From NCBI GenBank assembly GCA_035507035.1, contig DATJOJ010000040.1:78493-142492 (forward strand): 64,000 bases of DNA, given 5' to 3'. Below, piece after piece: positions 24,500 through 33,201 of the stretch (position 1 is its first letter; every line of letters starts with the position of its first letter). Under the pieces are notes generated by a model. It was not told the DNA's origin and searched no databases. It saw nothing but the letters and a program-made list of their open reading frames with translations. The translations under genes and the position numbers were made by a program. This stretch comes from DATJOJ01 sp035507035 (GTDB taxonomy: Bacteria; Acidobacteriota; Terriglobia; Terriglobales; Acidobacteriaceae).

Positions 24500-25208
24500 T
24501 GGCGTTCCATCGAATGCGGAAGATTTCCAACAGCATGTGCAGCCCGTCCCGCAGTGGATTGATGCGTGTTCCTTCGCGGTGGGCCCACTTCACCGGAATT
24601 TCATCGATCCGGAGGTGAAATCTGCGCGCGAGGTACAGCAGTTCAGGGTCAAATCCCCAGCGCTCGATTTGCTGCATCGGGAACAGAAGTTCCGCAGCGC
24701 GTCGGTTGAACGCCTTGAATCCGCATTGCGTGTCTTTAAAGCTCAAGCCAAGAATCAGCCGCAACGCCAGATTGTAGATTCGCCCGAAAATCTGCCGATA
24801 GAAAGGCTGCCGTTTCGTCTGCAGTTTGACGTCAAGCCAACGCGAGCCAATCGCCACGTCCGCACCATTTGCTAGCGCGGCAAAAAGTTTGTCGGCTTCC
24901 TCAATGGGTGAGGAAAGATCGGCATCGCTAAACAGTAAAATCTCGCCACTCGCGTGCAACATTCCGTTACGCACGCTAAAGCCCTTGCCCCGATTCCCCG
25001 GATTTTCGAGCAGCCGCACACTCGGGCGTTGAGCTTTCAGCGCCTGTACGACGGCGGCTGTGTCGTCGCTCGAACCGTCGTTGACCACGATGATTTCCGC
25101 GTTCCAACCGCGCTCGGCAGCATGAGCCGAAATCTTCTCCAGGGTTGTCCGGATTCGCGCGCTCTCATTGTAGGCAGGCAGCACGATGCTGTAGGTGGGT
25201 GGGGGCAA
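24465..25208 (-). CDS. GT2-family glycosyltransferase, polyprenyl-phosphate type
   Basis: A 247-residue GT-A enzyme without a membrane tail. SIVLPAYNESARI, VNDGSSDDTA, ENPGNRGKGFSVRNGM and LFSDADLSSPIEEADKL give the donor and metal sites, and the C-terminal block CGFKAFNRRAA resembles dolichyl- or undecaprenyl-phosphate glycosyltransferases (Alg5/DPM1 type). It likely charges a polyprenyl phosphate with a hexose for envelope assembly. It is transcribed toward the GT28 gene and overlaps its end, so the two are not one operon. Confidence 0.88.
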   Translation of the reverse strand: MPPPTYSIVLPAYNESARIRTTLEKISAHAAERGWNAEIIVVNDGSSDDTAAVVQALKAQRPSVRLLENPGNRGKGFSVRNGMLHASGEILLFSDADLSSPIEEADKLFAALANGADVAIGSRWLDVKLQTKRQPFYRQIFGRIYNLALRLILGLSFKDTQCGFKAFNRRAAELLFPMQQIERWGFDPELLYLARRFHLRIDEIPVKWAHREGTRINPLRDGLHMLLEIFRIRWNAISGKYKRPESH

Positions 25209-25299
25209 TGGCTTCCTTATCGCCGATCGTGACTGCCCAGTCGACCAACGACAAAAGAATTATATGGGAACGAACGGAGACGAGCGCTATCACCAACCT

Positions 25300-26340
25300 C
25301 TACGCCACTCGCCGTTTCTCGAGCAGGGCAAAGAATTCCTTCACCAACTCTTCGTCCCACAACCCCGACTGCGCCTCTTTTTGCATGGTGAGGGCAGCTT
25401 GTTCATGCATTAAGGCGGGTTTGTACGGCCGAGTGGTACGTAACGCGTCGTAGACATCGACGACTTGTAGAATCCTCGCCAGCAGCGGAATTTCATCCTT
25501 CTTCAATCCGTCGGGGTAGCCGCTGCCATTGCAGTGTTCATGATGATTACGAATGATGGGCAACACCAAACGAAGCGATTTCAGGGGCCGGCAAATATTC
25601 TCGCCCGTGATGGGATGCTGCTTCATGATCGCCCATTCTTCCGCCGTAAGGTTGGAGCCTTTTTTCAGAATCTCATCCGGCACCGCAATCTTTCCTAAAT
25701 CGTGCAGATAGCCTCCGCGCCGCAACGCCACCACGGACTCTTCATCCAGTCCGAGGTGCCGACCCAGATTGCTGGCATTTTCCGCCAGCCTCTCGCAATG
25801 ACCATCGAGATAGGGGTCGCGGCTTTCCACGCTAAGACCCAACGTGCACAGCACCGACTCTGCGTTTTCCAATTCGTCGGTAAACTCTTTGAGCTTGAGC
25901 AGCGACTTGACGCGGGCGAACAATTCTTCCGAGAAAATTGGCTTATTCAGAAAATCGTCGGCGCCTGCCTCGATGCCTCGCAGTTTGTCTTCGCGGTCGC
26001 TCAGGCCCGTAATCAGGACAAACGGAATCAGCCGCGTCGCCGGATCCTCCTTTAACTCACGGCACAATTCATATCCCGACTTTCCCGGCATCACTACATC
26101 CGAGAGAATGAGGTCGGGGGGCTTGCGACGAATCTCCGCTTCAGCCTGCGCCGCGTCCGGCACAGCAATCACTTCATAGCCACGCGTCTCCAGCAATTCC
26201 CGCATCAGCACCATGAGATCTGGGTTGTCGTCTACCACCAGGATGCGAGGAGCCCGGTGGCGCAGCGAAAGATCACTGACATTTTCGGGAGACGTGGAGC
26301 GGATCGCACGAAGAATCGAGGGTTGCTGAGAAAAACTCAT
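25300..26340 (-). CDS. Response regulator with HD-GYP phosphodiesterase domain (RpfG-like)
   Basis: A 346-residue two-domain protein. A receiver domain (about 32-150) has VVDDN, phospho-acceptor D81 in LILSDVVMPG, and FLNKP. An HD-GYP domain (about 170-345) follows, with HDLGK and HHEHCNGSGYPDG. In the last motif the usual D before GxGYP is N; the metal-binding HH pair and HDLGK remain. It likely hydrolyses cyclic-di-GMP under control of an unlinked sensor kinase. I choose ATG 26340 (MSFSQQ), preceded by AAGG; an in-frame start further up adds 13 residues without similarity. Confidence 0.93.
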   Translation of the reverse strand: MSFSQQPSILRAIRSTSPENVSDLSLRHRAPRILVVDDNPDLMVLMRELLETRGYEVIAVPDAAQAEAEIRRKPPDLILSDVVMPGKSGYELCRELKEDPATRLIPFVLITGLSDREDKLRGIEAGADDFLNKPIFSEELFARVKSLLKLKEFTDELENAESVLCTLGLSVESRDPYLDGHCERLAENASNLGRHLGLDEESVVALRRGGYLHDLGKIAVPDEILKKGSNLTAEEWAIMKQHPITGENICRPLKSLRLVLPIIRNHHEHCNGSGYPDGLKKDEIPLLARILQVVDVYDALRTTRPYKPALMHEQAALTMQKEAQSGLWDEELVKEFFALLEKRRVA

Positions 26341-26512
26341 GCCACAACGCCTTAACCCTATTGTAGCGGATTCGCACAAAAGTCAAGAGTGCAAGAAGGA
26401 GTACAAAGACTCCCGCTACGAGTGGTAGTTCGTTTCCCAAATCGGGTACAAGAGTGATTCTGTGTGACCTGATTCCTTGTCAGGGCCTTTCCCCGAGCCT
26501 AGCTTCAATCGT

Positions 26513-27196
26513 ATGCGGATACTTTTGCGCCTCCTAATACCGCTGGTTCTGGCTGGCATGCCACTCTCGGCGGCGTCGAAGCCCCATGTGATTACCTTCG
26601 GGAAGTGGACAACCGTTGAGACGCTCACTGGACCTGAGGAAGTTCAGAAATTGCACCTGAAAGTCAGGCCGCTGTATGTAGACGGCAAGCTGAAGGAATT
26701 CACCGAGGGCACGCCCCACGAAATAACCGAGCGGCTTTTCGTCGTTCAACGCATGATTCGGGTTAACGATTCCTTGCCGTCTGATACCGGGGCAACTCCG
26801 CAGTGGGTCTGGCAGCTTGGCGGCTGGATCATTGTCGATCGCGGAAGTGGCCACGTCGCGGCGGCGAATTTGCCGAAATTTGAGCCTGAATTGTCCCTGG
26901 CCAGTTGGTATCGCGATTATGCCGCATATTGCGGAATTTCAGCCGACGGCAAGAAAATCTACGCGACCGTGGTTCAGCTTGGGCGACGCAAGCCGATCTT
27001 GGACAAACCGCTCGATGAAACAGTCGACGACTCCTCAAATCCTGCATGCGCCAGCCCTTCCTGGCAGCGACATCCGCCCCGGGTAACGTTCCGCTCGCAG
27101 GATGATCAGAAGCTGTCCTTCGCGGTGCGCCGCCACGCGGTCGAAGTAACAAACGAAGTAACAAACGATGACGAGGACGAAAATGGGACGGAATAG
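26513..27196 (+). CDS. Secreted hypothetical protein
   Basis: A 227-residue protein with a clear signal peptide (MRILLRLLIPLVLAGMPLSAAS, cleavage near residue 21). The mature part has a KPHVITFGKW start, a WQLGGWIIVDRG segment, and an acidic C-terminus in which EVTN is directly repeated (12-base tandem duplication of GAAGTAACAAAC near 27144-27167). I recognise no domain. ATG 26513 is chosen because the signal peptide begins there; an upstream in-frame start would put 12 residues before it. It diverges from the RpfG-like gene. Confidence 0.75.
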   Translation: MRILLRLLIPLVLAGMPLSAASKPHVITFGKWTTVETLTGPEEVQKLHLKVRPLYVDGKLKEFTEGTPHEITERLFVVQRMIRVNDSLPSDTGATPQWVWQLGGWIIVDRGSGHVAAANLPKFEPELSLASWYRDYAAYCGISADGKKIYATVVQLGRRKPILDKPLDETVDDSSNPACASPSWQRHPPRVTFRSQDDQKLSFAVRRHAVEVTNEVTNDDEDENGTE

Positions 27197-27264
27197 AACT
27201 CTTCGCGCCCTTTGCGGTGCAGCTTTTTAGCGGAAAGTTGCCGCCAATTCGCCAGGAAAGTCTG

Positions 27265-28215
27265 CTAGTCCCCGCTCGTTTCTGCGATTGCCATTTCGTC
27301 CGTCTTGAGCTTCTTCTTGACCTCCGCACTCGTCACCAGAACTACCGCCGCAATCACGATCGCGCTGCCCGCAACAATGTAAGCGTCGATCGGTTCATGC
27401 AGAATCAGCCAGCCCAGGAAAACTGCCACGACTGGATTGACATAAGCGTAGGTCGAGACTTTCGACGTCGGAACATGCCCGAGCAGCCAAATGTAAGCCG
27501 TGTATCCGATCCACGATCCACAGACGACCAGGTACAACGTTGCACCGATTCCTCTCGCTGTCCAAAAAACATGGCCGAAATCGCCAGCCACGATCGCGAA
27601 TAGAAAATTAGCCAACCCCGCCGCGACCATTTCCCAAGCAACCGCTGAAAATGGATCCACATCCGGGGACTTCCATTTCTTGGCTAGAACCGATCCCAGC
27701 GCCCAACTGAACGAACCACCGATCAAACTCAGCGACGACCACAGCTCGGTGCGGCCAAAAGAAGTCGTCGCCGTGAGCTGCGGCCACAGCAGCACGATCA
27801 GCCCAACAATACCGAGACCCAGCCCCAGTTTCCCTCGAATCGAAACATGGTGATCACCCAGCAGCAGCGTATCCAGCACCAGGAACCAAAGCGGCGTGAT
27901 GGCGACGATCAGCGCCGCCAATCCGGAGGCCACGTGCTTTTCCGCATAGCTGAGCGTCAGGTTGCCGCCCATCAACAGCAGGGTGCCAACCACTGCCATT
28001 TGGGCGAGTTGCCGCGAGTTGTAGAGAACCGTCCGTCCCCGCAGCGCACAAAACGCCAGCATAAAAACGCCTGCGATAAAGAACCGTACCGCGCACATCA
28101 AAGCGGGAGGAATCTGCTCCACCGCGATGTCGATCGCGAGATAGGTCGAGCCCCAAAACAAGTACACCAGTCCGAAGGCAAGAAAAACAGAGAACCGGCT
28201 TGGACTGCGAGTCAT
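27265..28215 (-). CDS. EamA/DMT family transporter
   Basis: A 316-residue membrane protein with ten predicted helices arranged as two EamA repeats. The first repeat starts FGLVYLFWGSTYLAIDIAVEQ and the second WALGSVLAKKW. The drug/metabolite transporter superfamily exports metabolites, often amino acids or their derivatives. The block YTAYIWLLGHVPTSKVSTYAYVNPVVAVFLGW is typical of the YedA/RhaT-like branch. It stands as a single gene facing the hypothetical gene. The substrate cannot be predicted. Confidence 0.9.
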   Translation of the reverse strand: MTRSPSRFSVFLAFGLVYLFWGSTYLAIDIAVEQIPPALMCAVRFFIAGVFMLAFCALRGRTVLYNSRQLAQMAVVGTLLLMGGNLTLSYAEKHVASGLAALIVAITPLWFLVLDTLLLGDHHVSIRGKLGLGLGIVGLIVLLWPQLTATTSFGRTELWSSLSLIGGSFSWALGSVLAKKWKSPDVDPFSAVAWEMVAAGLANFLFAIVAGDFGHVFWTARGIGATLYLVVCGSWIGYTAYIWLLGHVPTSKVSTYAYVNPVVAVFLGWLILHEPIDAYIVAGSAIVIAAVVLVTSAEVKKKLKTDEMAIAETSGD

Positions 28216-28660
28216 GGGAATATCCGGAAATTAAATCTAACAGACGGAGCCGGGAGTGTTCTCTGTGCCCTCTGTGTTTCAGAGAGTTGTCAGCGTCTGC
28301 CGGAAACCCGCCGATTTGCTCTTTGCGAACCGACGTTACTTAAGGCTGGCGGTTATTAGTGAAAGTTAATTTTGGGGTTCCGCTCTGATTCCTGACGCGC
28401 TATAATCACTCATTGATGTGTACTCATGCATTTCCAGACTGCCAATTCGCATCTGCCCGTGTGCTGGCTGCACTTTCTTGTGTGTCCGCGCCGTTATCGG
28501 GCCGTTCTACCTTCCAATCGGCGTCCTAGTCTCTTCGGCAGCGACTAACTCAGCATCCTCCTGTTGATTCTCGGCTTTTGCGCTACGTGGATTCGCACGC
28601 AACTCCGTTCAAGCCGATGACAGACGACGCACGACTTGCAACCGAATTCTGGAGGGTCTC
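28216..28660. other. Long intergenic region with a possible promoter and leader
   Basis: No protein gene is seen in these 445 bases. A TATAAT hexamer at 28401-28406 is a good -10 for the downstream aminotransferase, but the -35 side (TTCCGC at 17-base spacing, or TTGGGG further away) is poor. Transcription from it would leave a leader of about 250 bases before ATG 28661. The segment CTCTGTGCCCTCTGTGTTTCAGAGAG near 28262-28288 is a short repetitive element with a small inverted repeat. GGAGGG at 28651-28656 is the ribosome site. Confidence 0.45.
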
Positions 28661-30007
28661 ATGGCAACCGAAACACTCACCACACCCAAGATCAAGACCG
28701 CCCTGCCGGGTCCGAACGCATTGCGCGTTCTTCATGGCGATGAGAAATATATCTCTCCGTCTTATACCCGTTCCTATCCAATGGTGGCCAAGCACGCCAA
28801 AGGCATTGTGGTCACGGATGTTGACGGAAACGAGTTCTTTGATTTCTCCGCCGGCATCGCCGTGACCTCTACCGGCCATTGCCATCCGCATGTAGTTGCT
28901 GCCATTCAGAAGCAGGCGGCCGAACTCATCCACATGTCGGGTACCGATTTTTACTACGAGCACATGGTGACGCTGGCGGAGCGGCTTTCCAAGATTGCTC
29001 CTATGCCCGGGCCGCACAAGTTCTATTACGGCAACTCGGGCACAGAAGCAATCGAGTGCGCTCTGAAACTGGCGCGCTACCACACCAAGCGGCAGAACGT
29101 GATCGCATTCTACGGAGCGTTTCACGGACGCACCATGGGCGCACTGTCGCTCACCGCGTCGAAGCCGCAGCAAAAGCGGCGGTTTGCGCCGTTAGTCCCC
29201 GGCGTAACGCACATTCGCTATCCGGATGTCTATCGCGACGCCGGCACTCAGGACCCAGAAGCCTACGCCCTGAGCTGTGCCCGTTTTATCGAGGACAAGC
29301 TGTTTCGCACCACGCTTCCTCCCGAGGAAGTCGCTGCCATCTTCGTCGAGCCGATTCAAGGCGAAGGCGGCTACGTGATTGCTCCAACCGTGTTCATGCA
29401 CGAGTTGCGCCGCATCTGCGACAAGCACGGCATCTTGTTGGTCGTCGATGAGGTGCAGAGCGGCGTCGGACGCACTGGCAAGTGGTGGGCCGTCGAGCAC
29501 ACCAACATGCACCCCGATATCGTTTGCCTCGCTAAAGGCATCGCCTCCGGCATGCCTCTTGGAATCACCATCGCTAAGTCCGAAATTATGGACTGGGCGC
29601 CGGGTTCCCACGCTTCCACGTTTGGCGGCAATCCGGTTTGTATTGCCGCGGCATTGGCGACGCTTGATGTCATCGAGCGTGACGACCTTCGCCAAAACGC
29701 GACCGCAGTGGGGAGTCATATGTTGAAGCGCATGTCCGAGTGGCCCAAGAGACACGCATTGGTCGGCGACGTCCGCGGCCGTGGTCTGATGATCGGCGTC
29801 GAGATCGTCAAAGACAAGAAGACAAAAGAATACGGCGCCGCGGAACGCGACCGCATCGTGCAGTCGGCATTTGAACGGGGAATTCTCTTCCTGGGGTGCG
29901 GCCCGAGCACCATCCGCATCGCGCCGCCGCTCATTGTCACCAAAGACGAAGCGGACGTCGCCATGGACGTCCTGGAAGAGTCGATTTCGATTGTGGGTAA
30001 AGGATGA
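28661..30007 (+). CDS. Class III aminotransferase (acetylornithine/4-aminobutyrate type)
   Basis: A 448-residue PLP enzyme. GNSGTEAIECALKLAR, FYGAFHGRT, EPIQGEGGY, DEVQSGVGRTG and the lysine block LAKGIASGMPLG are all present. The sequence closely follows the acetylornithine/GABA aminotransferase branch found in archaea and Acidobacteriota, which includes omega-aminotransferases and some racemases, so the natural substrate is not certain. No arginine-pathway gene is nearby. A strong terminator follows at 30023-30055, and the EamA gene after it starts a separate unit. Confidence 0.9.
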   Translation: MATETLTTPKIKTALPGPNALRVLHGDEKYISPSYTRSYPMVAKHAKGIVVTDVDGNEFFDFSAGIAVTSTGHCHPHVVAAIQKQAAELIHMSGTDFYYEHMVTLAERLSKIAPMPGPHKFYYGNSGTEAIECALKLARYHTKRQNVIAFYGAFHGRTMGALSLTASKPQQKRRFAPLVPGVTHIRYPDVYRDAGTQDPEAYALSCARFIEDKLFRTTLPPEEVAAIFVEPIQGEGGYVIAPTVFMHELRRICDKHGILLVVDEVQSGVGRTGKWWAVEHTNMHPDIVCLAKGIASGMPLGITIAKSEIMDWAPGSHASTFGGNPVCIAAALATLDVIERDDLRQNATAVGSHMLKRMSEWPKRHALVGDVRGRGLMIGVEIVKDKKTKEYGAAERDRIVQSAFERGILFLGCGPSTIRIAPPLIVTKDEADVAMDVLEESISIVGKG

Positions 30008-30022
30008 CTGAAGCGTTGAGCT

Positions 30023-30055
30023 GGGGACGAGAATCCTCCCTCGTCCCCGATTTTT
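30023..30055 (+). terminator. Intrinsic terminator of the aminotransferase gene
   Basis: GGGGACGAG (30023-30031) pairs perfectly with CTCGTCCCC (30040-30048) around an eight-base loop, and GATTTTT follows at once. It starts 15 bases after the aminotransferase stop. Confidence 0.9.
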
Positions 30056-30142
30056 CAGCTCGCGCTTTGAAGTTTCTTGTCCGATAATCCCCGTGAGGAC
30101 GGGCGTCCCTGCCCGCACAGAAAATCGTCCCACCGAACTCTC

Positions 30143-31060
30143 ATGACCTCGCGGTTCACAACCCGCGTCCTTCTCGCGCTAGCCGCCTCGCTCGTGCTAT
30201 GGGCCTCGGCTTTTGCCGGGATCCGCGCCGGCCTGCGCGCCTATTCTCCAGGACAATTGGCAGTCCTGCGTTTTATCGTGGCTTCATCGGTTCTCGTCGT
30301 TTGTGCCAGCGTTGCCCACTTCCGGCGTCCGCAGCCCCGGGACATTCCTGGGCTGATTCTCAGCGGGATCATTGGTATCACCTTTTATAACCTCGCGCTG
30401 AATTACGGCGAGACCCGTGTGAGCGCAGGTGCCGCAAGCCTCTTGATCGCCTCGGTCCCCATCTGGACGATTCTGGTTGCGAGCTTCACCCTGCACGAAC
30501 GTCTTCCATTTCGGCGATGGCTGGGTGTGCTCGTCAGCTTTGCCGGCGTGGCTCTGATCGCGAGCGGCGAGGGCGAAGGCATTCATCTCTCGCCGCAGGC
30601 GCTCATCATTCTGGCGGCGGCGATGACGTCCGCCGTTTACATGGTGCAGCAGAAACATTTCCTGGGACGCTACAGTGCGCTCGAATTTACCGCCTATTCC
30701 ATCTGGACCGGCACGCTGTTCATGCTGCCTTTCGGAGGAGGCCTGTTGCACGCCATTCGCATCGCGCCACCAAGAGCGACGCTGGCCATTATCTATCTGG
30801 GGATTTTTCCGGGATCGCTCGCCTACGTTGGTTGGGCGTACGTGCTCTCTCACGGCCCCGCCGGACGCACCAGCACCTTGCTCTACATCACTCCCGTGCT
30901 CGCGATTGGCATTGCTTGGCTGTGGCTAGGCGAAGTGCCGCGCCTGCTCTCGCTCGTGGGCGGAGCCCTGGCGATGGCAGGAGTGGTGCTAGTGAATATG
31001 AAAGATAAACTGCGCGCAGCCAGCGTCCAATCGATAGCTTCGGCCGAGGCGGAAGGCTAA
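30143..31060 (+). CDS. EamA/DMT family transporter
   Basis: A 305-residue, ten-helix DMT-superfamily transporter. The first repeat contains LWASAFAGIRAGLRAYSPGQLAVLRF and GITFYNLALNYGETRVSAGAASLL; the second ends with TLLYITPVLAIGIAWLWLGEVPR. Family members export amino acids, nucleosides or drugs. ATG 30143 (MTSRFTTR) sits just before the first helix; an upstream in-frame start would add about 22 polar residues with no counterpart. It shares family, but not close similarity, with the transporter at 27265. Confidence 0.9.
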   Translation: MTSRFTTRVLLALAASLVLWASAFAGIRAGLRAYSPGQLAVLRFIVASSVLVVCASVAHFRRPQPRDIPGLILSGIIGITFYNLALNYGETRVSAGAASLLIASVPIWTILVASFTLHERLPFRRWLGVLVSFAGVALIASGEGEGIHLSPQALIILAAAMTSAVYMVQQKHFLGRYSALEFTAYSIWTGTLFMLPFGGGLLHAIRIAPPRATLAIIYLGIFPGSLAYVGWAYVLSHGPAGRTSTLLYITPVLAIGIAWLWLGEVPRLLSLVGGALAMAGVVLVNMKDKLRAASVQSIASAEAEG

Positions 31061-31151
31061 ACAAAAATATTCGGGCCGAATCGGGAACGCCGCAGCGACC
31101 ATGTGACCGCTATCACACCAAGTCTTTATTGCTCTCTCGTACCCTGATCTC

Positions 31152-31604
31152 GTGACGTTTTCCGGCCGCACCACTCACGCTACCGTTTGTGCGCTCGACT
31201 GGCTCGTCTCACTCGCCCTTCCACCCGATAAATCCGCCAAGCACCACCGCACCGGTCGACGCGGCGAGGAAGCTGCATACTTTTATCTGCGACGACAGGG
31301 CTACGTGATGGTCGCGCGTAATTTCCGCTCTCCTAATCATCGCGGGGAAATCGACCTAATAGGCTGGGACAAAGATGTCCTGTGTTTCATCGAAGTCAAA
31401 ACCCGCACGACCCATGACGTCAAACCCGCCGAAGCCGCCGTAGATCGCGCCAAGCAACGTGCGCTCATTGCCGTGTCGCGCGATTACCTTCGACATCTGG
31501 CACTTCCGTGCCAGTGGCGCTTCGATATCGTTAGCGTGTATTATGAATCGCAGTCGAGCCAACCGGTTTTCGAACTCTTCCGCAATGCCTTCCCCGTGGG
31601 CTAA
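31152..31604 (+). CDS. YraN family protein (UPF0102), nuclease-like fold
   Basis: A 150-residue protein of the UPF0102/YraN family. It has RTGRRGEEAAYFYLRRQGYVMVARNFR, then GEIDLIGWDKDVLCFIEVKTRT, which holds the Asp and Glu-x-Lys residues of a restriction-endonuclease-like fold, and the later FDIVSVY. The function is unknown; a role in DNA repair or replication has been proposed for the family. The GTG start at 31152 gives an extra 28 N-terminal residues compared with short homologues. galT follows after 42 bases. Confidence 0.88.
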   Translation: MTFSGRTTHATVCALDWLVSLALPPDKSAKHHRTGRRGEEAAYFYLRRQGYVMVARNFRSPNHRGEIDLIGWDKDVLCFIEVKTRTTHDVKPAEAAVDRAKQRALIAVSRDYLRHLALPCQWRFDIVSVYYESQSSQPVFELFRNAFPVG

Positions 31605-31646
31605 AATAGAGGTTTCGTGTTGGCCTCATATTGAAAGGAATCATAC

Positions 31647-32687
31647 TTGCCTGAACTGAGAAAAGACCCAATTGTGGGACGCTGGGTGATTATTTCCACC
31701 GACCGCGCCAAGCGCCCTACCGACTTCGTCCGCGATGCGGTGAAAATCAAGGGTGGTTTCTGCCCCTTCTGCTACGGGAACGAGAGCAAGACGCCGCCCG
31801 AAATCCAGGCTTATCGGCCGAATCCCAATGGCGGGCCTTCGCCGCAACGTGACTCTCCGGGATGGACCGTGCGCGTGGTTCCCAACAAGTTCCCGGCGCT
31901 GGGAATCGAGGGCGGGCTCAATCGCCAAGCCGAAGGCATGTTCGACAAGATGAATGGCGTCGGTGCGCACGAAGTGATCATCGAGACCCCCGACCACAAC
32001 GCCACTCTCGCTACTCTCCCTTCCAAGCGAATTGAAGACGTGCTTTGGACCTTCCGCGATCGCATTCTCGATTTGAAGAAAGATCGCCGTTTCAAGTTCA
32101 TTCTGATTTTCAAGAACCACGGCGAAGCGGCGGGTGCATCGCTCGAGCACGCTCATTCCCAGCTCATCGCTTTGCCCATGCTGCCAATTTACCTGACCGA
32201 AGAAATCGAAGGCGCCAAGCAGTATTACATCTACAAAGAGCGCTGTGTCTTCTGTGACATCATTCGGCAGGAGACCGAGTCGGGTATTCGCGTGGTTGCT
32301 GAGAATGAAGATTTTCTTACCCTCGCGCCTTACGCGCCACGCTTTCCATTTGAGACTTGGATTCTCCCCAAGCAGCACGAGTCGGCTTTCGAAAACTCTT
32401 CGTCGCACATGTTTGAGAACCTGGCAAAAGCCCTGAAGAGCTTGCTCATGAAGGCGGACCGTGTACTGGATAATCCGCCTTACAACTTAGTCGTTCACAC
32501 TTCGCCGGTGCAGGATCCGACCAACGATCACTATCACTGGCACATCGAGTTCATGCCCAAGCTGACGAAAACAGCAGGATTCGAGTGGGGAACTGGCTTC
32601 TACATCAATCCGACGCCGCCAGAAGAAGCCGCAAAGTTCTTGCGCGAGGCTAGCGTGGAAGAACCCATTCCAATGACGGTGGGATAA
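31647..32687 (+). CDS. galT: Galactose-1-phosphate uridylyltransferase
   Basis: A 346-residue GalT of the HIT superfamily, which exchanges UMP between UDP-glucose and galactose-1-phosphate in the Leloir pathway. CPFCYGNESKTPPE near the N-terminus and CVFCDI later are metal-binding cysteine pairs. FKNHGEAAGASLEHAHSQL and the HxHxH-like NDHYHWHIEFMP form the nucleotide site. The TTG start is supported by AAAGGAA six bases before it. No galK or galE is next to it, and the terminator at 32708 closes the unit. Confidence 0.92.
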   Translation: MPELRKDPIVGRWVIISTDRAKRPTDFVRDAVKIKGGFCPFCYGNESKTPPEIQAYRPNPNGGPSPQRDSPGWTVRVVPNKFPALGIEGGLNRQAEGMFDKMNGVGAHEVIIETPDHNATLATLPSKRIEDVLWTFRDRILDLKKDRRFKFILIFKNHGEAAGASLEHAHSQLIALPMLPIYLTEEIEGAKQYYIYKERCVFCDIIRQETESGIRVVAENEDFLTLAPYAPRFPFETWILPKQHESAFENSSSHMFENLAKALKSLLMKADRVLDNPPYNLVVHTSPVQDPTNDHYHWHIEFMPKLTKTAGFEWGTGFYINPTPPEEAAKFLREASVEEPIPMTVG

Positions 32688-32707
32688 GAAAAGTTCTTGT
32701 ACGAAAG

Positions 32708-32731
32708 AAGGCGCGACGAGAGTCGCGCCTT
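32708..32731 (+). terminator. Probable intrinsic terminator after galT
   Basis: AAGGCGCGAC (32708-32717) and GTCGCGCCTT (32722-32731) form a perfect ten-base stem around the loop GAGA. The following TTTGTCATT is a weak U-tract, so termination may be partial. It starts 20 bases after the galT stop. Confidence 0.75.
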
Positions 32732-32799
32732 TGTCATTGTGCCAGCTGTATCTTTACGAACTTTGCGCTTTGCTTCGCGAACTTTGCGGTTAAGGTTGT

Positions 32800-32834
32800 T
32801 TGAATGTTGACCACGTTGCTTGAATGTTGACCAC
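32800..32834. repeat. Two direct copies of a 15-base sequence
   Basis: TTGAATGTTGACCAC occurs at 32800-32814 and again at 32820-32834, five bases apart. It lies just after a CTTTGCG...CTTTGCGG element (32761-32790) in the gap between galT and iscX. No function is evident. Confidence 0.8.
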
Positions 32835-32875
32835 AAAGAACGCCCAGACATCGCCATAGAACCGGAAGTATTAGA

Positions 32876-33097
32876 CTAACCCTGGGTTCGGTCCATGAAT
32901 TCTTCGTGCCAAGCCATCTGAATGGCTTCCAGCTTGCCTTCGTTCGACTTCTGCGGATCGTCCTTGAAATCGGGTAGTTCGGTCACATAGCGGTGCAGAT
33001 CGGTGAAACGCACGGCTAACGGATTCAGTTCGGGATGGACCTCCGAAAGGAGAATTCCAATGTCAATTGCATCTTCCCAGGTAAGTTGCTTTGGCAT
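32876..33097 (-). CDS. iscX: Fe-S assembly protein IscX
   Basis: A 73-residue IscX (YfhJ) protein. The family signature is complete: LTWEDAIDIGILLSEVHP, RFTDLHRYV and FKDDP...NEGKLEAIQMAWHEE. IscX binds IscS and iron and modulates cluster assembly. ATG 33097 (MPKQLTWED) is preceded by AGGAGC and matches the family start; an upstream in-frame start adds seven residues. It is the last gene of the isc operon, 104 bases after fdx, separated by a repeat-rich spacer. Confidence 0.93.
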   Translation of the reverse strand: MPKQLTWEDAIDIGILLSEVHPELNPLAVRFTDLHRYVTELPDFKDDPQKSNEGKLEAIQMAWHEEFMDRTQG

Positions 33098-33113
33098 GAA
33101 AGCTCCTGACAGC

Positions 33114-33196
33114 AGCAATTAGCGCTGAACACCTAGCCGAAAGGAACTGAAACGAAACTGTCATGGCTAAATGCTAATTGCCAAGTGCTAATTGCT
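33114..33196. repeat. Inverted and direct GCTAATTGC repeats in the fdx-iscX spacer
   Basis: AGCAATTAGC (33114-33123) is the exact reverse complement of GCTAATTGCT (33187-33196), and a third copy, GCTAATTGC, lies at 33173-33181. The transcript could fold into a ten-base stem between fdx and iscX, perhaps tuning the level of the last gene. This consequence is inferred. Confidence 0.75.
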
Positions 33197-33201
33197 GGTT
33201 T

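Noticed and set aside
29192..30133. Open minus-strand frame of 313 residues opposite the class III aminotransferase
   Set aside because: It shows no motif, and it crosses the terminator at 30023 in antisense.
32800..32834. Possible attachment site or insertion-sequence target from the TTGAATGTTGACCAC pair
   Set aside because: No integrase, transposase or foreign segment lies between or near the two copies; they are five bases apart.
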